Positions 1-6,866 of a stretch of 8,037 nt of DNA are shown in pieces. The stretch spans positions 1-8,037 of the forward strand of contig CANJEF010000048.1 of NCBI GenBank assembly GCA_947472965.1, written 5' to 3'. The translations under genes were made by a program, and so were the position numbers. The notes beneath the pieces are model-generated. The model had not been told where the DNA came from. It made no database searches and worked only from the letters and a program-made list of their open reading frames with translations. The DNA comes from Sphingobacteriales bacterium. GTDB lineage: Bacteria; Bacteroidota; Bacteroidia; Chitinophagales; Chitinophagaceae. Every line of letters starts with the position of its first letter. Position 1 is the stretch's first letter.

Positions 1-234
<234 letters not shown>

Positions 235-265
235 GTGTATTCAATTCAAGTAAAAGATTTTTTTT

Positions 266-601
266 ATGAGTGAAGTGAAGAGTCAGAAAAAAGTAGAAAA
301 TAACAAAACAAATACTACCCTGGGTATTCTCAGCCAGCAGTCATTGGTAAAGAACATTCCATTTTTTTTATACCTGGCTTTTCTTGCTATTCTCTATATA
401 TACAATGGGCACCGTGTGGAAAAGGCAATCAAGGATATCAGTAAAACAGCAAAAGAATTGAAGGAGTATCAGTTTGAATACAAGATGCTCAGAAGCGAGT
501 GGATGTTTAGCACAAAGCAGTCGGAAGTTGTAAAGTCGGCCACCCCATTTGGGTTGGTTGAAACAGATGAGCCACCGGTGAATTTGGATTTTAAAAAATA
601 A
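266..601 (+). CDS. ftsL: FtsL-like cell division protein (Bacteroidota type)
   Basis: This 111-residue protein has the bitopic layout of FtsL. It has a polar, lysine-rich cytoplasmic N-terminus (1-30), one hydrophobic membrane segment at about 31-46 (IPFFLYLAFLAILYIY), and a charged helix at about 50-88 likely to form a short coiled coil. It ends in a proline-containing tail with PP at 103-104. In well-studied bacteria FtsL pairs with FtsB and FtsQ and activates the FtsW-FtsI synthase at the septum. That role is inferred here from topology and from the position between rsmH and ftsI. The segment after the membrane helix (NGHRVEKAIKDISKTAKELKE, then SEWMFSTKQSEV) matches my memory of the Bacteroidota 'FtsL-like' family rather than proteobacterial FtsL. 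The start is ATG 266, preceded by eight T residues and no Shine-Dalgarno sequence. The stop is TAA. Confidence 0.85.
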   Translation: MSEVKSQKKVENNKTNTTLGILSQQSLVKNIPFFLYLAFLAILYIYNGHRVEKAIKDISKTAKELKEYQFEYKMLRSEWMFSTKQSEVVKSATPFGLVETDEPPVNLDFKK

Positions 602-619
602 GTAAACACAAAATAATTA

Positions 620-736
620 TTGGAAGCTAGAAAAGAAATATTGTGGCGTAGTTACCTGGTATACATTGCCATCCTTTTATTTGGGATAGGCATTGCATCG
701 AGGGCCTTTTACATTCAACGTGTAGAAGGACGGTAA
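620..736 (+). pseudogene. ftsI: 5' fragment of ftsI: membrane anchor ending at a premature TAA
   Basis: Reading from TTG 620 gives 38 residues that are plainly the N-terminus of a Bacteroidota division transpeptidase. They comprise a short charged start (MEARKEILWRS), a membrane helix at about residues 12-31 (YLVYIAILLFGIGIASRAFY), and the juxtamembrane IQRVEGR. Codon 39 is TAA (734-736). The very next codon continues in the same frame with WRALSDSLQLAYRPMDAERG, the normal continuation of the family. There is therefore no frameshift, only a nonsense codon. TTG 620 is the most upstream possible start in frame: TAA at 614-616 and TTA at 617-619 precede it, and no ATG or GTG is available in this segment. 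It lies 18 nt after the ftsL stop. In a corrected sequence this piece and 746-2764 form one gene of about 714 codons. Confidence 0.88.
734..736 (+). other. In-frame nonsense codon (TAA) within ftsI
   Basis: The triplet TAA at 734-736 lies in the same frame as TTG 620 and as the whole transpeptidase body. It sits between the juxtamembrane residues VEGR and WRALSDSL. From memory of the family, a tyrosine or lysine usually precedes this tryptophan. A single substitution from TAT, TAC or AAA would therefore explain it. There is no homopolymer at the site, which argues against an indel-type error. Confidence 0.92.
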
Positions 737-745
737 TGGAGGGCA

Positions 746-2764
746 TTGAGCGACAGCCTTCAACTAGCTTACCGTCCAATGGATGCTGAGCGTGGCACAA
801 TCTATAGTGAGGATGGTAGGATGTTGAGCAGTTCCGTTCCATACTTCGATATTTATCTTGATTTTGGGTCAGATGGTATTCAAGAAAAAAATGGTAGATT
901 TTTTAAAAAAAATATTGATAGCCTTGCATTGAATCTCGAAGGCATCTTGAACGATCATTCTGCCTCTTATTATAAAAAGGAACTTGTGCGCGTATTTAAT
1001 GATAAGGACAGATATCACCTATTGAGAAGGAATATCGATTTCAAGCAATATCAATCTCTTCGCAACACAACCTATATCAAGGATAACAAGAATAAAAACG
1101 GTTTCATTTTTCTGGAAAAGGAAAAACGAATTGCACCTTTTGGATTGCTGGCAAATAGGACCATCGGACTTTCTAGAGCCTACCTAGGAGCAGATGGGAA
1201 AACCGTATTAAATAGCGTTGGTCTGGAAAGAACCTATGATAGCGTGTTAAGGGGAATCAGCGGAAAACAGCTTGTGCGAAGGATTTCAGGTGGTGCCGTT
1301 GTGCCGGTAGAGGGGGTTGAAATAGAAGCTGAAAACGGAAAAGATATCATCACGACCATTGATGTAAATGTTCAAGATATTACAGAACAGGCCTTGTTGA
1401 AAATACTCATCAAAAATGAGGCATTAAAGGGTACATGCATTGTGATGGAAGTAAAGACTGGCAAAATAAAGGCAATCGCAAATCTTGGCAGATCGGGTGA
1501 TGGAACTTACTCTGAAAATTATAATTACGCTATTACAAGATCAGAGCCAGGTTCAACATTCAAGTTGGTTACAATGATTGCACTATTAGAAGATCAACTA
1601 ACCAATTTAAATGAACAGATTAACCTTGAAGGAGGTACATGGGATGTGGGTGGTAAAACAGTCAACGATAGTGAAGTTCATGGGAAAAACAATGTTACTG
1701 TTCAGCAAGCATTTGAGTTGAGCTCGAATGTTGGGATGGCGAAATTGGTCAATGCAAATTATGCTTCCAATCCGCGTAAATACCTAGGGCATTTAAATCG
1801 CCTGCATCTGTATGCTCGTTCAGGACTGGATTTGGAAGGGGAGTCCCTGCCAATCATTCCAGATCCATCAAAACCAAGTTGGAACAAAATAACATTACCG
1901 TGGATGGGCTTTGGCTATGCTGTTGCCATTAGCCCACTGCAAACACTTATGGTATATAATGCTGTAGCAAATAATGGAAGGATGATGCAGCCTTATTTGG
2001 TTAATTCCTTTGCGAAGGATGGTATTGTACTTCAAGAATTTCAACCTAGGGTATTGGAAGATTCTATTTTTCGCCATTCCACCTTGGTGCAACTCAAAGC
2101 ATGTCTTGAAGGCGTTGTTGAAAGGGGTACAGGTGTTAGCTTGAAAACTGTTTCATATCGCTTTGCAGGAAAAACCGGCACAGCAAAGGTTGCCAATGGA
2201 AACAAAGGCTACTTCGATAACCAATATCAATCTTCCTTTGCAGGATATTTTCCTGCCGATAACCCCAAATATTCATGCATTGTTGTTATCGAAAATAAAA
2301 AAGATCTGAAAAATTATTATGGTGCGGCGGTGGCAGGTCCCGTGTTCAGGGAAATTGCTGATAAACTCTTTAGGGTGGATGCTGAACTTTATGCAAACTA
2401 CCACCATGAAGGCAATTCAGATAGCATCAAGAACGAAGCAAACTGGAAAGGGTTAAACAAGGATTTCAATAAAATTGCAGCTAAGCTTAAAACATCTTTA
2501 AAGGATACAGGAATTAGGGGTGACATAAGTGTTATGGGACTATCAAATAGCTCATTTGTTGGAAGTAGTATCAAAGCAGAAGGGATGGTAATGCCAGATA
2601 TAAAAGGAATTGGTTTGAGGGATGCCATGGAATTGATGGAAAAATTCAAATTGAATGTTGTTGCCACTGGCAATGGGAAGGTAATTATGCAGTCCATTCA
2701 ACCTGGCACATCTATTATAAAAGGGCAAACTGTTTATTTAACATTGGGAACACAAGTGAACTAA
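746..2764 (+). CDS. ftsI: Septal peptidoglycan transpeptidase FtsI (class B PBP with PASTA), body of the gene after an in-frame stop
   Basis: FtsI (PBP3) crosslinks septal peptidoglycan in the periplasm as partner of FtsW. The open frame begins after the TAA at 734-736, and TTG 746 is merely its first possible start. The true gene start is probably TTG 620, which would make about 714 codons instead of 672. Numbered from 746, the PBP dimerisation region opens with AYRPMDAERGTIYSEDG near residue 8. The transpeptidase domain carries the serine motif STFK (S270, K273), the SSN motif at 326-328 and KTG at 476-478, all three intact. The C-terminus holds one PASTA domain (about 610-672, from MVMPDIKGIGLRDAMELM). 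Without the upstream anchor the product would have neither membrane helix nor export signal and could not reach the periplasm, so a protein started at 746 is unlikely to work. The TAA stop directly abuts the ATG of murE. Confidence 0.93.
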   Translation: MSDSLQLAYRPMDAERGTIYSEDGRMLSSSVPYFDIYLDFGSDGIQEKNGRFFKKNIDSLALNLEGILNDHSASYYKKELVRVFNDKDRYHLLRRNIDFKQYQSLRNTTYIKDNKNKNGFIFLEKEKRIAPFGLLANRTIGLSRAYLGADGKTVLNSVGLERTYDSVLRGISGKQLVRRISGGAVVPVEGVEIEAENGKDIITTIDVNVQDITEQALLKILIKNEALKGTCIVMEVKTGKIKAIANLGRSGDGTYSENYNYAITRSEPGSTFKLVTMIALLEDQLTNLNEQINLEGGTWDVGGKTVNDSEVHGKNNVTVQQAFELSSNVGMAKLVNANYASNPRKYLGHLNRLHLYARSGLDLEGESLPIIPDPSKPSWNKITLPWMGFGYAVAISPLQTLMVYNAVANNGRMMQPYLVNSFAKDGIVLQEFQPRVLEDSIFRHSTLVQLKACLEGVVERGTGVSLKTVSYRFAGKTGTAKVANGNKGYFDNQYQSSFAGYFPADNPKYSCIVVIENKKDLKNYYGAAVAGPVFREIADKLFRVDAELYANYHHEGNSDSIKNEANWKGLNKDFNKIAAKLKTSLKDTGIRGDISVMGLSNSSFVGSSIKAEGMVMPDIKGIGLRDAMELMEKFKLNVVATGNGKVIMQSIQPGTSIIKGQTVYLTLGTQVN

Positions 2765-4231
2765 ATGATTTTATTACAAGACATATTATACAAGGTTGGC
2801 ATTAGGTCTGTCGTGGGACAAACCAATGTGCCAGTTGGTAATATACAAATTGACTCAAGAAAAATTGAGCCAAACGGATGTTTTATAGCACTTCGTGGTG
2901 TTGATGCAGATGGTCACCAGTTTATTGATGCAGCAATTTCAAATGGTGCTACATCCATCCTTTGTGAAGAAATGACTGCCCTGCCAATTGAGGGTGTTAC
3001 ATACGTTCAATGTCATGATGTTACTGCTGCTGCAGGTATCGTTGCGCACACTTTTTATGGCGAACCTAGTTTGGCTATCAACTTGGTTGGTGTAACAGGC
3101 ACCAATGGTAAAACAACCATTGCAACCTTGCTCCATAAATTATATATGTCGCTTGGTTATAAAACCGGCTTGATTTCAACAGTTAATAATCAAATTGGAA
3201 ATGAAGTTTTTCCTTCAACGCATACGACCCCTGATCCAATATCCTTGAATAGACTATTGCGTTTGATGGTTGATCAAGGCTGTACACATGCTTTCATGGA
3301 AGTGAGCAGCCATGCTATTCATCAGCATCGCATTGCCGGACTGCATTTCAAGGGAGCCGTATTCAGTAACATAACCCATGATCATCTTGATTACCACAAA
3401 ACATTTGCTGAATACATCAAAGTTAAAAAATCATTCTTCGACGGCCTTCCTGCATCTGCATTTGCCATTTCAAATATCGATGACAAGAATGGTCAGGTCA
3501 TGTTACAAAATGCATCTGCCCATAAATTTTATTATGGCTTGAAAAGCATTTGTGATTTCAAGGGAAGAATCATCGATAATGCATTAGATGGTTTGCTTAT
3601 GTCTGTTAATGAGCAGGAGGTTCATTTTAGGTTGATTGGAGAATTCAACGCCTATAATCTTTTAGCGGTATTTGCTGTGGCAATGTGCAGCGGTGAAGAT
3701 AAGCAGCAAGTATTGGTCGCATTAAGCAATCTCACAGGTGCTGAAGGGAGATTTGATTATGTAGTAACGAAAAAGGAAAAGCTGATGGGTATTGTTGATT
3801 ATGCGCATACGCCGGATGCACTTTTGAATGTTCTTTCTACAATTAAAAAATTACAACACGGTGGTGAATCCGTTATAACTGTTGTGGGATGCGGTGGTGA
3901 TCGTGATAGGTCAAAAAGAAAACTGATGGGTAAGGCAGCCGCTGAGTTCTCTACCAAGGCAATCTTCACCTCCGATAATCCGCGAAGCGAAGACCCTGAT
4001 GCAATCTTAAGGGAAATGACAGAAGGACTTGATGATGTACTTCGAAGAAAAGTGCTGATGATTGTTGATAGGCGAGAGGCTATACGAACCGCTGTAATGA
4101 TGGCAAAGTCTGAGGACATTATTTTGGTTGCAGGAAAAGGGCATGAAAAGTACCAGGAAATAAAAGGAATTAAATTTCCTTTTGACGATAAAATCATTTT
4201 GAATGAAGCATTCAAGGAACTAGATAAATAA
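2765..4231 (+). CDS. murE: UDP-MurNAc-L-Ala-D-Glu:meso-diaminopimelate ligase MurE
   Basis: This cytoplasmic ATP-dependent ligase adds the third residue of the peptidoglycan stem peptide. It has 488 residues, normal for the family, with the three Mur domains. The N-terminal UDP-MurNAc domain includes IDSRKIEPNGCFIALRG near 29-45. The central ATPase has the P-loop GTNGKTT at 112-118, followed by the TTPD substrate motif and SNITHDHLDYH. K221 (in EYIKVKKSFF) sits where the family has its carbamylated lysine. The C-terminal ligase domain begins near GRFDYV and has VDYAHTPDAL. DNPR at 404-407 is the motif associated with meso-diaminopimelate rather than lysine as substrate, so an A1-gamma (DAP) wall is inferred. 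The ATG start follows the ftsI stop with no gap (TAAATG), which suggests translational coupling. There are 5 nt before mraY. Confidence 0.97.
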   Translation: MILLQDILYKVGIRSVVGQTNVPVGNIQIDSRKIEPNGCFIALRGVDADGHQFIDAAISNGATSILCEEMTALPIEGVTYVQCHDVTAAAGIVAHTFYGEPSLAINLVGVTGTNGKTTIATLLHKLYMSLGYKTGLISTVNNQIGNEVFPSTHTTPDPISLNRLLRLMVDQGCTHAFMEVSSHAIHQHRIAGLHFKGAVFSNITHDHLDYHKTFAEYIKVKKSFFDGLPASAFAISNIDDKNGQVMLQNASAHKFYYGLKSICDFKGRIIDNALDGLLMSVNEQEVHFRLIGEFNAYNLLAVFAVAMCSGEDKQQVLVALSNLTGAEGRFDYVVTKKEKLMGIVDYAHTPDALLNVLSTIKKLQHGGESVITVVGCGGDRDRSKRKLMGKAAAEFSTKAIFTSDNPRSEDPDAILREMTEGLDDVLRRKVLMIVDRREAIRTAVMMAKSEDIILVAGKGHEKYQEIKGIKFPFDDKIILNEAFKELDK

Positions 4232-4236
4232 ACAAT

Positions 4237-5508
4237 ATGCTGTATCATTTTTTCCAGTGGTTGCAAAATGAAGGAATCCGGTTTCCGGGTGGCGGCTTAT
4301 TTCAATTCATCACCTTCAGGGCAATGCTTGCCTTGCTTTTGTCATTGTTCATTACCATGGTATATGGCAAAAGAATTATCAGGTTGCTTCAACGCAAACA
4401 AGTGGGAGAAAGTGTTAGGGAGTTGGGCTTGGCTGGTGAAGAACAGAAAAAAGGAACTCCAACGATGGGCGGTTTTATCATTCTACTTGGAATACTCATA
4501 CCCACATTGTTACTTGCAAATTTAGATAAGGTTTATATCAAGCTGCTTCTGTTGAGTACCGTATGGCTTGGCTTGGTTGGCTTTGTGGATGACTACCTAA
4601 AGCTGAGGGCTAAGAAGGTTTCCCAGCAACAAGGAATCACTTACAAGAAGGGCAATAAAGATGGGTTGGCTGGCTGGTTCAAGGTACTTGGTCAAGTCGG
4701 GTTAGGGATCATCATTAGTGCAACCTTGTTGTTAAATGAAAATACAAAAGTGATGCGCGAGTATAAGGGCAAAGGCATGCCGGAGGGTGGAACAGCAGTG
4801 AAGTATCAGGGAACTACCCGGTATTTTGTTCATGCCAATGAACCGGTAACAACGATTCCTTTTATAAAGGATCACGAATTTAATTATGCCAAATTACTGC
4901 CTTCTTCTCTGCGGTCATATGGTTGGGTGCTTTATATGATTGTGGTCATCATCATTGTAACGGCAGTTTCAAACGGTGCAAATATTACGGATGGGTTGGA
5001 TGGTCTTGCTACCGGCGTATCAGCAATTATCGGTGTTTGTCTTGCTCTTTTTATTTACGCAAGCGGAAACCTTTTGTTAGCAGACTACCTGAACATCATG
5101 TACATACCAAATCTTGGAGAGGTTTCAATTTTCACTGGGGCACTTATTGGGGCCTGCATAGGATTTCTCTGGTATAATACCTTTCCCGCGCAGGTGTTCA
5201 TGGGTGATACGGGAAGCCTGGCGCTTGGCGGTATTATCGCTTCCTTGGCAATCATCGTAAGAAAGGAATTGATGATTCCGATTTTTTGTGCAGTGTTCCT
5301 GGTGGAAAATTTGAGCGTGATGATTCAGGTGGGATACTTCAAATACACGAAGAAGAAATATGGCGAGGGCAGGCGTGTTTTTTTAATGAGCCCATTACAT
5401 CACCACTATCAGAAAAAAGGATATCACGAAAGTAAGATAGCCGTAAGGTTTTGGATCATGACTTTATTTTTTGTTGTAATCGCAATCTTATCATTAAAAA
5501 TCAGGTAA
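4237..5508 (+). CDS. mraY: Phospho-N-acetylmuramoyl-pentapeptide transferase MraY (enlarged Bacteroidota form)
   Basis: MraY is the integral membrane enzyme that transfers phospho-MurNAc-pentapeptide from UDP to undecaprenyl phosphate, making lipid I. The 423-residue protein has about ten hydrophobic segments and every family landmark. These are KKGTPTMGG near 71-79, the aspartate pair FVDDYLK (D118, D119), NITDGLDGLA at 249-258, FMGDTGSLALGG with the likely catalytic D324, and SPLHHHYQKKG with the histidine triad 388-390. Compared with the roughly 360-residue E. coli enzyme it carries an extra polar segment between hydrophobic segments at about 167-205, rich in Lys, Glu and Gly. The PFIKD element that follows is shared with other MraY proteins. 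The ATG at 4237 is the first in frame after the murE stop. It lies 13 nt ahead of murD. A MurF product is needed as its substrate, but murF is not in the window. Confidence 0.97.
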   Translation: MLYHFFQWLQNEGIRFPGGGLFQFITFRAMLALLLSLFITMVYGKRIIRLLQRKQVGESVRELGLAGEEQKKGTPTMGGFIILLGILIPTLLLANLDKVYIKLLLLSTVWLGLVGFVDDYLKLRAKKVSQQQGITYKKGNKDGLAGWFKVLGQVGLGIIISATLLLNENTKVMREYKGKGMPEGGTAVKYQGTTRYFVHANEPVTTIPFIKDHEFNYAKLLPSSLRSYGWVLYMIVVIIIVTAVSNGANITDGLDGLATGVSAIIGVCLALFIYASGNLLLADYLNIMYIPNLGEVSIFTGALIGACIGFLWYNTFPAQVFMGDTGSLALGGIIASLAIIVRKELMIPIFCAVFLVENLSVMIQVGYFKYTKKKYGEGRRVFLMSPLHHHYQKKGYHESKIAVRFWIMTLFFVVIAILSLKIR

Positions 5509-5521
5509 ACAATAACCGGAA

Positions 5522-6859
5522 GTGAATAAACGAATTGTCATATTAGGAGGTGGAGAAAGCGGAGTTGGGGCTGCCTTATTGTGCAAACTCCAAGGGTATG
5601 ATGTATTTCTTTCCGACGGGGGAAAGCTGAAAGAGCATTATCGAAATGAACTTCTTGAAAATAATATTTCTTTTGAAGAGGGTTCTCACAATGCAGCCTA
5701 TATTCTCAATGCCCAGGAAGTAATGAAAAGCCCCGGGATCCCCCATGCCAACCCAATGGTGCAGCAAATTTTAGCAAAAGGAATTCCCATTATCAGTGAA
5801 ATGGAACTTGCATACCGGCACAAAGGGGAAAGCAAAATTATCGGCATTACTGGCAGCAACGGTAAAACTACCACCACTGCTATGATTTATCATATATGCA
5901 TGAGTGGTGGATTGAATTGTGCATTGGTAGGCAATATTGGGAACTCTATCGCCAAACAGATCGCACTTGATCCAAAACAACTTTATGTAGTTGAAATCAG
6001 CAGTTTCCAATTGGATGATATCGTATCATTCAGGCCAGATGTTGCAGTGCTCACTAATATTACAGCAGATCACCTTGATCGCTATAACAACAGTTTCGAA
6101 AAATACATCGCAGCAAAATTCAATATCATCAGGAATCAGACTGAACATGATTTTTTTATTTATAATTCAGACGACCCTGTGATTGAAGAGCATATCAAAC
6201 TATTCCCATTCAATTCTAAACCACTTCCCATTAGTATGCATAAAGAACAACCCAAAGGGGCTTTCATCAAGAACGGCATCATGAACCTGAAGCATGGCGA
6301 AGGACTTTCCATGAGCATCTATGATTTTGCACTCAAAGGAAAACACAACCAATACAATACCATGGCTGCTTCTGTTGCATCCAGTACTCTTGGGATTCGA
6401 AAGGAGAAGATTAGGTCTTCAGTATCATCTTTTGAAACCCTGGAACACCGAATGGAAAAAGTAGCTACAGTAAGAGGTATAGAGTTTGTCAATGATTCAA
6501 AGGCAACCAATGTAAATAGCACTTGGTATGCTTTGGAAAGCATGGAGAAGCCCATAACCTTGATATTGGGTGGTATTGATAAGGGGAACGACTATGATTT
6601 AATAAAAGACATCATAAGGGAAAAAGTAAAGGTTATTATTTGCTTGGGTGTTGACAATAAAAAAATTCACGAGGCATTTGCTGATATCGTTCCTAGAATT
6701 CTAGATGCTACCAGTGCAGATGATGCAGTTGGCAAGGCTTATGCATTTTCAAATAAAGGTGACGTTGTATTGTTAAGCCCTGCCTGTGCAAGCTTTGACC
6801 TATTTAAGAATTATGAAGACCGTGGAAACCAATTTAAACATGCAGTAAAATCATTGTAG
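5522..6859 (+). CDS. murD: UDP-N-acetylmuramoylalanine--D-glutamate ligase MurD
   Basis: MurD adds D-glutamate to UDP-MurNAc-L-Ala in the cytoplasm, the step just before MurE. The protein has 445 residues, the usual length. A Rossmann-like N-terminal domain starts at once with KRIVILGGGESGVGAA, which fixes the GTG start at 5522. The ATPase domain has the P-loop GSNGKTT at 111-117, EISSFQLD and NITADHLDRY, and K199 (EKYIAAKFN) at the carbamylated-lysine position. The C-terminal domain shows HRMEKV, the signature FVNDSKATN, LILGGIDKGNDY, and near the end LSPACASFDLFKNYEDRG. The D-Glu-specific features SKATN and SPACASFD separate it from MurC, MurE and MurF. It is 13 nt after mraY and 7 nt before ftsW. 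No Shine-Dalgarno sequence is evident. The stop is TAG. Confidence 0.97.
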   Translation: MNKRIVILGGGESGVGAALLCKLQGYDVFLSDGGKLKEHYRNELLENNISFEEGSHNAAYILNAQEVMKSPGIPHANPMVQQILAKGIPIISEMELAYRHKGESKIIGITGSNGKTTTTAMIYHICMSGGLNCALVGNIGNSIAKQIALDPKQLYVVEISSFQLDDIVSFRPDVAVLTNITADHLDRYNNSFEKYIAAKFNIIRNQTEHDFFIYNSDDPVIEEHIKLFPFNSKPLPISMHKEQPKGAFIKNGIMNLKHGEGLSMSIYDFALKGKHNQYNTMAASVASSTLGIRKEKIRSSVSSFETLEHRMEKVATVRGIEFVNDSKATNVNSTWYALESMEKPITLILGGIDKGNDYDLIKDIIREKVKVIICLGVDNKKIHEAFADIVPRILDATSADDAVGKAYAFSNKGDVVLLSPACASFDLFKNYEDRGNQFKHAVKSL

Positions 6860-6866
6860 TCTAAAA

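Noticed and set aside
235..265. Terminator-like run of eight T residues before ftsL
   Set aside because: There is no stable hairpin upstream of it. It ends at the ftsL start codon in a compact operon, so it is more likely an A/T-rich translation initiation region.
361..370. Eight-T slippery run inside ftsL
   Set aside because: The normal frame reads straight through into a sensible membrane helix, and no useful alternative frame follows.
734..736. Reassignment of TAA to an amino acid in this organism
   Set aside because: TAA ends ftsL, ftsI, murE and mraY, TGA ends rsmH and TAG ends murD, each at the family's normal C-terminus. All three codons therefore act as stops.
720..750. Programmed frameshift or indel at the ftsI lesion
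   Set aside because: The frame is identical before and after the TAA, and there is no slippery run at the site.
2398..2697. 99-codon open frame on the minus strand
   Set aside because: It is antisense to the ftsI linker and PASTA domain, with no start context or recognisable motif.
3799..4266. 155-codon open frame on the minus strand
   Set aside because: It is entirely antisense to the conserved C-terminal domain of murE and the start of mraY. Its translation is low-complexity Ser/Ile/Leu-rich and resembles no family I know.
4268..4525. 85-codon open frame on the plus strand
   Set aside because: It is an out-of-frame reading within mraY, whose own frame carries the conserved GTPTMGG motif here. 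The same applies to 4923-5177.
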